A DNA stretch of 64,000 nucleotides from Symmachiella dynata (GCF_007747995.1 NZ_CP036276.1:502001-566000); one strand, 5' to 3'; positions 9,277 to 18,420 are shown, counted from the stretch's first letter. Numbers and translations are program-made. The notes: a model not told the origin generated them from the sequence alone.

Positions 9277-10823
9277 AAACACTCTTCGCACAATTTCAAG
9301 AGCGCGTAACAGCAGCGCCGAATCGCGTAGCGGTCCATCACCGTAATTGCGATACGACCTATTCGGACTTGGCCCGCAGTTCCGCTGCGGTCGCCGCTTG
9401 GTTACAAGCACAAGGGCTACAACATGGCGATCGCGTCGCGGTGCTGATCCCCAATAGTGCCGCCTTCGTTGCCGCCTACTTGGGAATCCAAGCTGCCGGA
9501 GGCGTTGTTGTTGCTCTCAATCCGGATACGACTCCGCACGAACTCACCAACACGCTGGGCGATTGTGCACCGTTTGGCGTTGTCACCGGAGCAGCCGCGG
9601 AAGCACCCTTGTCGCAGGTTGCCGAAAAATTGCCGAGCGTCCGCGTCGTGGTTCGCGTGGATGAAAAATCGGCTCCGGTTTTTCCACAGTCCTGGAAAAT
9701 CGCCGCCTGGGCCGATGTCGCACAACACCCCGTCTCGCAATCGCCAGCGCTGCCACAGTTGGAAGACATTGCACAAATCATTTACACATCCGGCACGACC
9801 GGCAAGCCCAAGGGGGTCACGCTCAGCCACGGCAACGTCGCCGCCAATTGCGCTTCGATCGTCGAGTACCTGAGGCTCTCGGCCGACGATAGTGTGTTGG
9901 TCAGTTTGCCCTTTTTCTATTCGTACGGAAACTCGTTGCTCTTCACACATTTGGCCGTCGGAGGCCGATTGGTGTTGGCATCCGACACGGTCTTTTGGAA
10001 CCGCGTGCTAGATATGATGCAACGCGAACGGACAACCGGATTTTCCGGAGTCCCTTCGACCTATGCGATGTTGCTGCACAAATCCGATTTTCGCACGCGG
10101 GAGTTTCCTGAGCTAAGATATCTCACATGTGCCGGCGGAGGACTTGCGCCGGCGGTCGTCGATCGGCTGCGTGACGTCGTGCCGAACGTCGAATTGTTCT
10201 TGATGTACGGACAAACCGAAGCAACCGCGCGGCTTTCGACTTTGATGCCCAATGAAGTCGACACAAAACTGGGATCAATTGGCCGGGGAATTCCCGGAGT
10301 CGAATTGTCAGTGCTCGACGATACGAATACTCCAGTTCAACCGGGCGAAGTGGGAGAGATTGTAGCGCGCGGCGAAAACCTCATGCAGGGGTACTGGAAC
10401 GACCGCACGGGAACCGAACGCGTCATTCGCGAAGAAGGTTTGCGGACAGGCGATCTCGCCAGGGTGGATGAGGACGGATATCTGTTCATCGTGGGCCGCA
10501 AATCGGACATTATCAAAAGCGGCGCCTATCGAATTAATCCCAAGGAATTGGAAGAAGTCATATTAAAATTGCCGGGCGTTGCTGAAGTCGCCGTTGTGGG
10601 TCTGCCGGACGAAATCCAAGGCGAATCCATCGTGGCCTTTGTCGTGCATTCGGCCAATGAAGTGGAAACAACCGCGGAGGTGATTTTTGAACATTGTCGA
10701 AAACATCTGCCGCGTTACAAAATGATCCGCGACGTGCGATTTGTGGACAGCCTCCCCAAGACGCCTAGCGGAAAAATTAGAAAAAATGACCTAAGAAATG
10801 TGGACGACTCGGTGCCTGCTTAA
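9273..10823 (+). CDS. AMP-dependent acyl ligase (class I adenylate-forming enzyme)
   Basis: 516 residues with every hallmark of the family: YTSGTTGKPKGVTLSHGN near residue 170 (P-loop), YGQTEATAR near 315, TGDLARVDEDGYLFIVGR with the hinge after it, and the C-terminal catalytic Lys in PKTPSGKIRKNDLR near 500. It starts in a four-base overlap with the LarA-like gene, fixing ATG 9273. It most likely adenylates a carboxylic acid and loads it on CoA or on the carrier protein encoded at 7736. Substrate identity cannot be read from the sequence. Confidence 0.92.
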   Translation: MKTLFAQFQERVTAAPNRVAVHHRNCDTTYSDLARSSAAVAAWLQAQGLQHGDRVAVLIPNSAAFVAAYLGIQAAGGVVVALNPDTTPHELTNTLGDCAPFGVVTGAAAEAPLSQVAEKLPSVRVVVRVDEKSAPVFPQSWKIAAWADVAQHPVSQSPALPQLEDIAQIIYTSGTTGKPKGVTLSHGNVAANCASIVEYLRLSADDSVLVSLPFFYSYGNSLLFTHLAVGGRLVLASDTVFWNRVLDMMQRERTTGFSGVPSTYAMLLHKSDFRTREFPELRYLTCAGGGLAPAVVDRLRDVVPNVELFLMYGQTEATARLSTLMPNEVDTKLGSIGRGIPGVELSVLDDTNTPVQPGEVGEIVARGENLMQGYWNDRTGTERVIREEGLRTGDLARVDEDGYLFIVGRKSDIIKSGAYRINPKELEEVILKLPGVAEVAVVGLPDEIQGESIVAFVVHSANEVETTAEVIFEHCRKHLPRYKMIRDVRFVDSLPKTPSGKIRKNDLRNVDDSVPA

Positions 10824-11166
10824 GTCGGTAGGACCTGTTTCAGAATCTAGTTGCAGAATGTTCTGAAAACGTGCAGATTCAGTGTCAGCGGGACACGATG
10901 GAGATCTTTTGAAACGACTTAATTGGAAAATTATCGAGAAATTCACAGAATTGCCACAATGACATTTACATAGGTATGGCAACCTAAGAAATTAGAGGCT
11001 TATCGCCGCTCAGGCAGCTAAGCCGCAAAATCGGGCCATGTAACGGAAAACAAGTTTTTTTGGGCAGTCCTAGACATGGTGCCGTTGGTTAAGAATCGCC
11101 ACCGGGACGATAAAAGACCGCGCACCATCGATAGACAACCGTGGAGATCCACCAGGAGTCGGCCCC
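10824..11166. other. Intergenic region upstream of the membrane-anchored epimerase
   Basis: 343 bases with lower GC than the flanking genes and no convincing coding frame. An AGGAG at 11152-11156 is the likely ribosome binding site of the next gene. No clear terminator or promoter could be fixed. Confidence 0.4.
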
Positions 11167-12732
11167 GTGTTTAACATGAAAAAAATGAAAATCACTAAAG
11201 CGCAGACCGTCCGTTTAGTCGCTGACGCGGCTCTGATCAATGTTGCTTTTATCGCTGCCTTGGCGCTGCGATTCTTCCTGTTTGTCGCCATGCGACATCA
11301 AACTCAGGTCGACTACGAAAATGAGTTCTGGTCGCTGGTCACCGCCTATTGGCAAAACGCGATTCCACTGACGTTGGTCTCGCTGGTGGTCTATTCACTC
11401 AGCGGATTTTACACTTACAGCCGCGTCTACCAGGGGCGCTACAAAGCTCTGGTCGTGGCGCAAGCCGTCGCCCACAGCTATTTGATTTATGGCGTCGCGG
11501 TCTATTTTCTGGCCGACCGTCTCGACATGGTCGAAATCCCGCGGATCGCATTCGTCATGGCCTGGCTGATGAACACCGGCCTTACGCTGGCCTCGCGAAC
11601 ATGGACCTCGGTTTGGGAAAAAGTTGTCCGCCCCGAACGCGACGCCAAGCTGCGAGATGTCGATTCCAAAGTCCGCAGTGTCCTCGTCATTGGTGGAGCC
11701 GGTTACATCGGCTCAGCCTTGTTGCCGAAACTGTTGGAGAAAGGCTACCGCGTTCGCGTGCTGGACATGTTTCTGTTCGGCCAAGAGCCAATCGCCAAAA
11801 TTGCTAATCACAAAAATCTAGAGCTGGTTAAGGGAGACTTCCGTCACGTCGAAAAAGTGGTGGAAGCCATGCGTGGAATGGATGCCGTCGTGCATCTGGG
11901 AGCCATCGTGGGTGATCCGGCTTGCAATCTCGATGAACGTGTGACCGTCGCCGTCAACCTGTCGGCCACGCAAATGATCGCGCAAGTTGCCAAAGCCTCA
12001 GGAATTCGCCGCTTCATCTTCGCCAGCACCTGTTCGGTCTACGGAGCCTGTGACGAACTTCTCGACGAACGCTCAGAAGTCGAACCGATTTCGTTGTACG
12101 GACACACGAAACTTGCCGCAGAAAATGGCCTCAAGAACATGGCGGACGCGAATTTCGCACCCACCTTGCTCCGGTTCGCCACGATCTACGGTCTCTCGGG
12201 ACGCACACGGTTTGACTTGGTGATCAACGTCCTGTCTGCCAAGGCCAAAGTCGACGGGCAAATTACTGTCCACGGTGGTGACCAATGGCGGCCGTTCGTA
12301 CATGTTGACGACGCTGCATTGGGCGTATTCACAGCCTTGGAAGCCCCGCTGTCGGTCGTCGGAAATCAAACCTTCAATGTCGGCTCGGATGAGCAAAATC
12401 ATACGATTGGCGAAATCGGCCAAATGGTCAAAGACCAAGTCTTTACCGCCGAATTGATTTGCGAGGAATCGAACACAGACAACCGCAATTACCGAGTCAG
12501 CTTCCAAAAGATCCGCAACCTGCTGGGCTTTACTCCGGCATGGACGATCGAATCCGGGATCAGCCAGGTTCTCGAAGCTGTCGCCAGCGGCGAAGTCCAA
12601 GACTACCGCGACGACAAATACAGCAACGTCAAATTCCTCAGCGGCTCCGGCGTGATCGAATTGGTCCGCGCCGACGACGACTGGTCGAAGCTGCTCAACG
12701 AGACAAGCGACACGTCGCAAGTCCCTGTTTAG
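11167..12732 (+). CDS. Membrane-anchored NAD-dependent sugar epimerase/dehydratase (FlaA1/CapD-like membrane part joined to a GalE-like domain)
   Basis: Residues ~10-155 contain four hydrophobic helices like the membrane region of CapD/FlaA1-type proteins. From ~175 on a Rossmann domain begins with VLVIGGAGYIGSALL. The catalytic pair is SLYGHTK (YxxxK) with the upstream STCSVYG serine motif. The catalytic part resembles extended GalE/RfbB-like SDRs rather than the usual CapD 4,6-dehydratase, whose motif is GAGGSIGSE. GTG 11167 follows AGGAG by 10 bases; ATG 11176 is possible. It probably changes a nucleotide or lipid-linked sugar at the membrane face. The fusion is the unusual point. Confidence 0.85.
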   Translation: MFNMKKMKITKAQTVRLVADAALINVAFIAALALRFFLFVAMRHQTQVDYENEFWSLVTAYWQNAIPLTLVSLVVYSLSGFYTYSRVYQGRYKALVVAQAVAHSYLIYGVAVYFLADRLDMVEIPRIAFVMAWLMNTGLTLASRTWTSVWEKVVRPERDAKLRDVDSKVRSVLVIGGAGYIGSALLPKLLEKGYRVRVLDMFLFGQEPIAKIANHKNLELVKGDFRHVEKVVEAMRGMDAVVHLGAIVGDPACNLDERVTVAVNLSATQMIAQVAKASGIRRFIFASTCSVYGACDELLDERSEVEPISLYGHTKLAAENGLKNMADANFAPTLLRFATIYGLSGRTRFDLVINVLSAKAKVDGQITVHGGDQWRPFVHVDDAALGVFTALEAPLSVVGNQTFNVGSDEQNHTIGEIGQMVKDQVFTAELICEESNTDNRNYRVSFQKIRNLLGFTPAWTIESGISQVLEAVASGEVQDYRDDKYSNVKFLSGSGVIELVRADDDWSKLLNETSDTSQVPV

Positions 12733-12760
12733 GCACGAACAGCATTCCAAACCAATCCAA

Positions 12761-12792
12761 TGGGCCTCCTCACAATCGAGTGGAGAGGCCCA
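12761..12792 (+). terminator. Stem-loop after the epimerase, terminator-like without T tract
   Basis: TGGGCCTC at 12761-12768 pairs with GAGGCCCA at 12785-12792, with partial pairing inside. It lies 29 bp after the stop at 12732. No run of T follows, so it may be a transcript-end hairpin or only a stabilising structure. The rest of the 304-bp gap 12733-13036 shows nothing else. Confidence 0.4.
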
Positions 12793-13036
12793 TCGTTGTG
12801 CCGTCGACCGTCCGCCGAAGAAAATCTGTGTCCACGCGACCTGCAGCGCCTCAGACCGTCGAGAAATGCTTCTCTGAGCAGCACGATCGCCGTCGCGATT
12901 CATACGACCGTCAAAAAAAACAGCGCCTGGTCGGCCCACGCTGCGCCGAAGGGCGGATTGTCAGGTATATTTACCGGTCGGCACTGCCGATTTTTCTTTG
13001 ATTGTCAGGCTTACCTAATCCCAGAGGATTGGCAAA

Positions 13037-14215
13037 TTGACTAAAACGACGACACTGGCCCAGCATAAAATCCCCTTCTTCTTGCCGACCATCGGTGAAG
13101 ACGAAATCAACGAGGTCGTCGACACGCTCCGTTCGGGATGGTTGACCACCGGGAAAAAAGCAAAGCAGTTCGAGCAAGAATTCGCCGACCGCGTGGGGGC
13201 AAAACATGCCATCGCCGTGAACTCCTGCACAGCTGCGCTGCACTTGGCGCTCGAAGCACTCGGCATTGGTCCCGGCGACGAAGTCATCGTCCCAACACTG
13301 ACGTTCGCCTCGACGGCTGAAGTGGTTGTGCATCTGGGGGCAACACCGGTCTTGGCCGATTGCCGACCCGATACGCTCAACATCGATCCCGCATCGATCG
13401 CCGCAAAAATTACGTCGAAAACCAAAGCGATCATTCCGGTGCATTACGCCGGCCAACCGTGCGATATGGACGCGATTCACGCGGTCGCCCAAGAGCACAA
13501 ATTGCCCGTCGTGGAAGATGCGGCTCACGCAATCCCGGCGCGGTATGGCGAGCGGGCCGTCGGAACGATCAGCGACATCACCTGCTTTTCATTCTACGCG
13601 AACAAAACCATCACCACCGGCGAAGGAGGGATGGTCACAACCGATTCGGACGACCTGGCTGCCCGGATGCGAATCATGTCCCTGCACGGCATCAGCAAGG
13701 ACGCCTGGAAACGCTTTAGCGCCGAAGGCTCGTGGTATTACGAAATCACCGCTGCCGGATTCAAACACAACATGACCGATGTGGCTGCGTCGATCGGTTT
13801 GCATCAACTCCGGCGGTGCGACGAATTTTGGGAAGGCCGCACCCGCTGCGCCGAGTTTTACAACCGCGCATTCGCCGACGTTCCCGAAGTTCAAACGCTC
13901 ACGGTCGATCCTCAAAATCAGACCTCTTGGCATTTGTATGTGATCCAATTGCACCTGGACAAACTCTCCATCGATCGCGGCGAATTTATCAACCGCTTGA
14001 ACGCTGCCGGTGTGGGGACGAGCGTGCATTACATGCCGCTACACATGCATCCCTATTATCATGAGACGCACGGTTACCAAGTCGATGATCTGCCGGTGGC
14101 CAAGTCTGCTTTCGAACGAATGCTTTCGCTGCCGATTTATCCGCGACTCAGCGACGACGAGCTAAAATACGTCGCCGATACAGTACAGGCGATCGTGGCG
14201 GAGACGCGTGCATGA
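13037..14215 (+). CDS. DegT/DnrJ/EryC1/StrS family PLP aminotransferase
   Basis: 392 residues. The N-terminus IPFFLPTIGEDEINEV with SGWLTTGKK is the classic start of the sugar aminotransferase family. VVEDAAHAIPARY holds the PLP-contacting Asp and SFYANKTITTGEGG holds the Schiff-base Lys near residue 193. TTG 13037 is used: AGAGGA lies 8 bases upstream and the preceding sequence is not coding-like. It probably transfers an amino group to a keto-sugar nucleotide; the epimerase just upstream and the sugar transferase overlapping its end (ATGATGA) point to an amino sugar as the first sugar of the repeat unit. Confidence 0.93.
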   Translation: MTKTTTLAQHKIPFFLPTIGEDEINEVVDTLRSGWLTTGKKAKQFEQEFADRVGAKHAIAVNSCTAALHLALEALGIGPGDEVIVPTLTFASTAEVVVHLGATPVLADCRPDTLNIDPASIAAKITSKTKAIIPVHYAGQPCDMDAIHAVAQEHKLPVVEDAAHAIPARYGERAVGTISDITCFSFYANKTITTGEGGMVTTDSDDLAARMRIMSLHGISKDAWKRFSAEGSWYYEITAAGFKHNMTDVAASIGLHQLRRCDEFWEGRTRCAEFYNRAFADVPEVQTLTVDPQNQTSWHLYVIQLHLDKLSIDRGEFINRLNAAGVGTSVHYMPLHMHPYYHETHGYQVDDLPVAKSAFERMLSLPIYPRLSDDELKYVADTVQAIVAETRA

Positions 14216-14802
14216 TGAAACGCATGTTTGATTTATTGGTTTCGTTTTGCGGACTGTTGTTGTTGTGGCCGGTGCTTTTGGTTTCAGCGGTGTTAGTCAA
14301 ATTGACCTCGCCCGGACCCGCCTTGTACCGGCAACAACGCATGGGGCTCAATTTCCAACCCTTCGACATCCTCAAGTTCCGCACGATGGTTGTCGACGCT
14401 CACAAATTGGGGGGACAGATCACCGCCGGCCGCGACCCGCGCATTACTTCGGTTGGTCACTTTTTACGCAAAACAAAAATCGACGAGCTGCCGCAGCTAA
14501 TCAACGTCTTTAAAGGCGAAATGAGCTTCGTCGGACCGCGCCCAGAGGTCCCCCGTTATGTGGAAATGTTTCGAGACGACTATGCGGAACTGTTGAAAGT
14601 CCGTCCCGGAATTACCGATATCGCTTCGCTCAAATACCGGCACGAGTCCGAACTGCTCGGGGAATCCGACAACCCGGAAACCACATACACCCAAGTCATC
14701 CTTCCCGACAAAATCGCCCTCGCCAAAGAATACATCCGCCGCTCGTCGATCCTATTTGATCTTCAATTGATCTTTAAAACCGTATTGCGAATGGCGGAGT
14801 AA
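14212..14802 (+). CDS. Polyprenyl-phosphate sugar-1-phosphate transferase (bacterial sugar transferase)
   Basis: 196 residues: one N-terminal membrane helix ([20 protein letters not shown]) followed by the compact catalytic domain with KFRTMVVDA, the conserved [19 protein letters not shown] and GPRPEVP motifs, and RPGITDIAS. This is the small PglC-like monotopic form without the multi-helix region of WbaP. It attaches the first sugar phosphate to undecaprenyl phosphate, starting each repeat unit. It overlaps the aminotransferase by four bases, so the sugar it uses is probably the amino sugar made by that enzyme. Confidence 0.94.
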   Translation: MMKRMFDLLVSFCGLLLLWPVLLVSAVLVKLTSPGPALYRQQRMGLNFQPFDILKFRTMVVDAHKLGGQITAGRDPRITSVGHFLRKTKIDELPQLINVFKGEMSFVGPRPEVPRYVEMFRDDYAELLKVRPGITDIASLKYRHESELLGESDNPETTYTQVILPDKIALAKEYIRRSSILFDLQLIFKTVLRMAE

Positions 14803-15119
14803 TTTCTGATTCGGGCTTTGGCGACGGGTGTGATTAACCTACGGGGCGATGATCGCCCGCTTGGTGATGCGTCTGCGGTAGCCGTTACTCAGGTGCATAG
14901 ACCTCTTCCACAACCATGATGTTCGGGCAGGTTGTATCATCGTTACTGGTTGCGGTATGGCATCCGGTCGCCACACCGTTACGGGCTGCTGTCAGAAGTG
15001 ATCTTTCACTTTAACGGTTCTCGAATTGCGTAAGTTCTATTTCGCCTCGACATGGTTATGATTTTGCTCGCTACCGAATCTGATTCCCCGGCAGTCCCGA
15101 TCGTGGGGAGCCTGCCGAT
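14803..15119. other. Intergenic region with possible regulatory hairpin before the next membrane protein
   Basis: 317 bases without a gene. The right end (15089-15117) folds into a stem that includes the ribosome binding site of the gene at 15120 (listed separately). Nothing else recognisable was seen. Confidence 0.4.
15089..15117 (+). promoter_or_regulatory. Hairpin covering the ribosome binding site of the 15120 gene
   Basis: CGGCAG at 15089-15094 pairs with CTGCCG at 15112-15117, and CCC pairs with GGG inside. GGGGAG at 15105-15110, nine bases before ATG 15120, falls in the structure. This could reduce translation initiation or act as a conditional switch. Only the base pairing is seen; regulation is inferred. 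Confidence 0.45.
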
Positions 15120-16691
15120 ATGAGCAAGAATTCATCTCTCGCGGGCAGTGAGTCCATCAGTCATGAGGTGCAGAGCGCTGGGGGGAGGGCACAACTATAT
15201 GGGTCAGTTATTCACTGGCGCTATGGGGTCTTGTCACTCTTGCTCATCGGGTTGATGCTGTCCGCCACCTTGGAACGCGATTGGGGCGGGGATTTTTGGG
15301 AGCATAGCGCTGTCGTGCGCGAATTGGCGGAAAATCCATGGTCGCCTCAACATCCGCAATTTGCCCTCGATGCACCGCACGCATTTTACTCGCCGTATTC
15401 CATGATCGTCGCCTTGGCATCGCGAGGTCTCGGTCTTTCACCCATTCGGACACTTGCGATTGCGGGAATTTGCAATCTGGCCCTGGTTTTGTTTGGGTTA
15501 CGATGCTTCATACACACTCTGCCACTTAGCAAGGGCACCTCGTTTTGGACGCTGTTGTTCACACTGATTCTATGGGGCGCATTTCCTTGGGACTGGAGTG
15601 GATTTTTACATCTCCGGATATTGGACAATGTGCTGCCCTACCCATCGACGTTTGCCACCGGGCTTGCGTTTGTGTGTTATGCCGCGTTTTATCGTTATCG
15701 GCAAACCGGTCGCTACTGGTTGTTGGCCGTTTTGCTCATCGCTTTTCCGGTCATCCTGATCTGTCACCCACCCACAGCGGCGGCCGCGTTCCTCGTGTTG
15801 TGTGGCCTCAGTCTTGCAGAAGGAATGCAATCGGTCCGTCAGTCTCTAATGCTATTGGCCGGTTTGGGTGTCTGGTCGGGCATCGTGGTTTCGCTGTGGC
15901 CCTATTTCCCTTTTTGGGGGATTGTCACATCTAGCGATGCAACCAACATCAAGGAATTTCATGCAACAGCTCTGTTGTTCTATCAAGACGTGCTTTCCCG
16001 AATATTTCCAGCGCTGTTGGGATTGCCGTTCCTTGCGCTACGCTTCTGTTCAAATCGACGCGATCCGTTGCCACTGATTTTTGTGGTGCTTGTTGCCGCC
16101 TATGCCGTGGGCCCGATGTTCGGTCTTTGGCAATTCGGTCGTATGATGCCCAGCCTGGTGCTTGTATTGCACATCACCCTCGCTGACCGGGTCGCATATA
16201 TCGAACAGCGCGCTCTTTCCGGTGCGGTGAAATTGCGGAATCTCATGGCAATGTATATTGTCGTCGGTGCGAGCCTATTGATGTGCGCCGACCTGTGGAA
16301 CGTCTCGTCTCGGTTCCACCATTGGATTCCGGAACACGATCCCAACGCGGAGTATGAATTTCTAGGCGACTATGTTGGTCAATACGATGTCGTCCTCAGT
16401 GACCTAAAGAGCAGTTGGATTGCCCCGACGTTCGCTGGGAGGGTCGTTGCTGTGCCCCATCCTCAGGCGTTCGTCGATTCCCACGAAATTCGTCGCCAGG
16501 ATCTTGACCGATTTTTCAGGGGCGATACGCCACAAACTGAACGAGAAACAATTCTCAAAAAGTATTCCGGGCGCTTCATATTAATCAATCGCCGAAACAA
16601 TGATGTGAGCATCGAATTCATGGAGCAAGTCCGCCAACTTGGCGACGCTGTCTATGAACGCGGCGATATCACTCTCATAGCCCTCAGATAA
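15120..16691 (+). CDS. Polytopic membrane protein, GT-C-like, unknown function
   Basis: 523 residues with about ten membrane helices and a soluble C-terminal ~120 residues ending NRRNNDVSIEFMEQVRQ. The first periplasmic loop has ERDWGGDFWEHSAVVRELAENPW, with acidic residues where GT-C glycosyltransferases keep the catalytic Asp. It looks like a distant relative of the protein at 4660. It overlaps the following GT4 gene by one base (TAATG). A role in polysaccharide repeat assembly, for example as a sugar transferase or polymerase-like protein, is inferred from context only. Confidence 0.8.
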   Translation: MSKNSSLAGSESISHEVQSAGGRAQLYGSVIHWRYGVLSLLLIGLMLSATLERDWGGDFWEHSAVVRELAENPWSPQHPQFALDAPHAFYSPYSMIVALASRGLGLSPIRTLAIAGICNLALVLFGLRCFIHTLPLSKGTSFWTLLFTLILWGAFPWDWSGFLHLRILDNVLPYPSTFATGLAFVCYAAFYRYRQTGRYWLLAVLLIAFPVILICHPPTAAAAFLVLCGLSLAEGMQSVRQSLMLLAGLGVWSGIVVSLWPYFPFWGIVTSSDATNIKEFHATALLFYQDVLSRIFPALLGLPFLALRFCSNRRDPLPLIFVVLVAAYAVGPMFGLWQFGRMMPSLVLVLHITLADRVAYIEQRALSGAVKLRNLMAMYIVVGASLLMCADLWNVSSRFHHWIPEHDPNAEYEFLGDYVGQYDVVLSDLKSSWIAPTFAGRVVAVPHPQAFVDSHEIRRQDLDRFFRGDTPQTERETILKKYSGRFILINRRNNDVSIEFMEQVRQLGDAVYERGDITLIALR

Positions 16692-17926
16692 TGCATCAAC
16701 CTATGAAAATTCTCTTCTTACAAAAGCGACCGCTGTTCCCCGCCGATATGGGGGGCAAGATCCGGACTCTCAACGTTCTACGTTACCTAGCCGCCTGGCA
16801 CGAGGTCACCTACTTGTGCAACGTGCAAGCGGGTGAGGAACCGGGGGTGCAGGAGATGCGCGAGATTGGCCTGCGGGTCGAGACGGTTCCCTGGGTCGAG
16901 ACGCCGCGGAGTACGCTCAAATTCTATGGAGAACTTGCGGCCAACCTCTTCTCCCCGAATCCGTACAACGTCGATAAGGATTACGATCCCCAGTTGCGCC
17001 GGCGGGCTGAGGAGTTGCTGGCTGCTGAACAGTACGATTTGGTCGTCTGTGATTTTGTGCAGATGGCCCGTAACGCCATCGGCCTCCCGGCGGCGGCTAA
17101 GGTTCTGTTTGAACACAACGTCGAAGCGCAGATCTTCGAACGGCATGCGCAGCAAGACGAGGGTTGGCTGCGCAGAAAATACATGGGGCTGCAATGGCGC
17201 AAGATGCGACAGTTTGAAGGAGAAGCGGGGCAGCAATTCGACGCTGTCGTCGCCGTCAGCCACCAAGACAAAGAGACTTATATCCGCGATTACAACTGGG
17301 ACCATGTGCAGGTGATCGATACGGCGGTCGATCTCGATTTCTTTCAACCCGACCCGGCTGCCGAACAGCCGCACCGGATTGTGTTTGTGGGGTCAATGGA
17401 TTGGCTTCCCAATCAGGATGGTGTCCGGCATTTCGTGGAGCAAGTTTGGCCGTCGATTCGCCAACGATGTCCCGAAGCCGAATTCCGCGTCGTCGGTCGC
17501 AATCCCACGCCGATGGTTGAGCAATTGGGCCGCGCACCCGGCGTTGAGATCATGGGCACCGTTCCCGACATTCGCCCCTTCTTAGCCGAAGCCGCGTTGG
17601 CCGTCGTCCCGCTGTTAGTCGGCGGTGGGACGCGATTGAAGATATTTGAAGCGATGGCCATGCAAAAAGCAGTCGTTAGCACGCCCTTGGGGGCCGAAGG
17701 ATTAGAAGTTACCTCCGGCGACAATGTGCAACTCGCCAACGCCGGCCCCGATTTCGCCAACGCCGTCGTCGATTTGTTGCAAGATGCGGACAAACGCCAC
17801 AAGATGGCTGCTGCGGCGCGTCAACTGGTCGAGGAAAACTATTCCGCCGAAACAGTCGCCCGACAATTCGAAGCGATTTGCATCCAAGCCGTCGATTCTC
17901 AAAAAACTGCCGCCGGCACGGTCTGA
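16691..17926 (+). CDS. Family 4 glycosyltransferase (PEP-CTERM/XrtA cluster type)
   Basis: 411 residues. The N-terminus KILFLQKRPLFPADMGGKIRT is typical of the GT-B sugar transferases of exosortase-associated clusters. The C-terminal half has FVGSMDWLPNQDGVRHF, then VVPLLVGGGTRLKIFEAMAM, the GT4 donor-binding block with its E-x7-E-like pattern. No signal peptide; a cytoplasmic or membrane-peripheral enzyme. ATG 16691 overlaps the previous stop (TAATG); ATG 16703 is also possible. It ends overlapping the VanZ-like gene. It should add one sugar of the repeat unit. Confidence 0.9.
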   Translation: MHQPMKILFLQKRPLFPADMGGKIRTLNVLRYLAAWHEVTYLCNVQAGEEPGVQEMREIGLRVETVPWVETPRSTLKFYGELAANLFSPNPYNVDKDYDPQLRRRAEELLAAEQYDLVVCDFVQMARNAIGLPAAAKVLFEHNVEAQIFERHAQQDEGWLRRKYMGLQWRKMRQFEGEAGQQFDAVVAVSHQDKETYIRDYNWDHVQVIDTAVDLDFFQPDPAAEQPHRIVFVGSMDWLPNQDGVRHFVEQVWPSIRQRCPEAEFRVVGRNPTPMVEQLGRAPGVEIMGTVPDIRPFLAEAALAVVPLLVGGGTRLKIFEAMAMQKAVVSTPLGAEGLEVTSGDNVQLANAGPDFANAVVDLLQDADKRHKMAAAARQLVEENYSAETVARQFEAICIQAVDSQKTAAGTV

Positions 17927-18420
17927 TGACGTTCCACGATCACCATCGCAAATCGCCCGTTGTCGCGAAGAGAGCGGCCCACTTGCCCGTACGGCTGTGG
18001 TGGGGCGCGGTCGTCGCATATTTTCTGCTGCTCAGCTATCTGCTGCTCACGCCGCATCCGTTGTGGTTCATGGGGACGGCTGGCGTAGCGGCTGAGGAGA
18101 CTGTGGATAGCACGCTGGCGGACTATGCGCAGCACGCTCTCGCCTATGCCGTGTTGGGGGGGCTGATCACCCTGGCTGCGGTGGGCAAGTCATTCCGGTT
18201 TCGCTGTGGCTGGCTGACGGCAGCAGTGGCACACGGAGTTCTCTGCGAAGTCCTGCAACATTTCATTCCCCACCGCCATTTTGGCGCGCATGATGCATTG
18301 GCCAATGCTGTGGGGGTGATGGGCGGTTGGGCAATGGCGATGCTTCTCTGCCGTTTGCCGGTGGTCCGTGCCATGACCATGTCGGTTTCTGTCCCTGACC
18401 CGGACATCGTCCGCAATTGA
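17926..18420 (+). CDS. VanZ family membrane protein
   Basis: 164 residues with four membrane helices. It shows the VanZ-like pattern YAQHALAYAVLGGLI, then EVLQHFIPHRHFGAHDALAN followed by a final helix. VanZ proteins are named for teicoplanin resistance but are common at the ends of exopolysaccharide clusters, where their job is not settled. ATG 17926 overlaps the TGA of the GT4 gene (TGATG), so it belongs to that operon. It is the last gene of the forward polysaccharide cluster; a stem-loop follows. Confidence 0.85.
   Translation: MTFHDHHRKSPVVAKRAAHLPVRLWWGAVVAYFLLLSYLLLTPHPLWFMGTAGVAAEETVDSTLADYAQHALAYAVLGGLITLAAVGKSFRFRCGWLTAAVAHGVLCEVLQHFIPHRHFGAHDALANAVGVMGGWAMAMLLCRLPVVRAMTMSVSVPDPDIVRN

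Noticed and set aside
12073-12939. 288-codon reverse frame opposite the membrane-anchored epimerase
   Set aside because: Runs through the strongly conserved SDR domain on the other strand, with no recognisable family and no ribosome binding site.
12760-13044. Forward frame of 94 codons between the epimerase and aminotransferase genes
   Set aside because: It includes the hairpin and the ribosome binding region of the next gene and shows no protein-like pattern.
14803-15119. tRNA or other structured RNA gene in the 317-bp gap
   Set aside because: No cloverleaf or T-loop consensus was found; only the hairpin at its right end is convincing.
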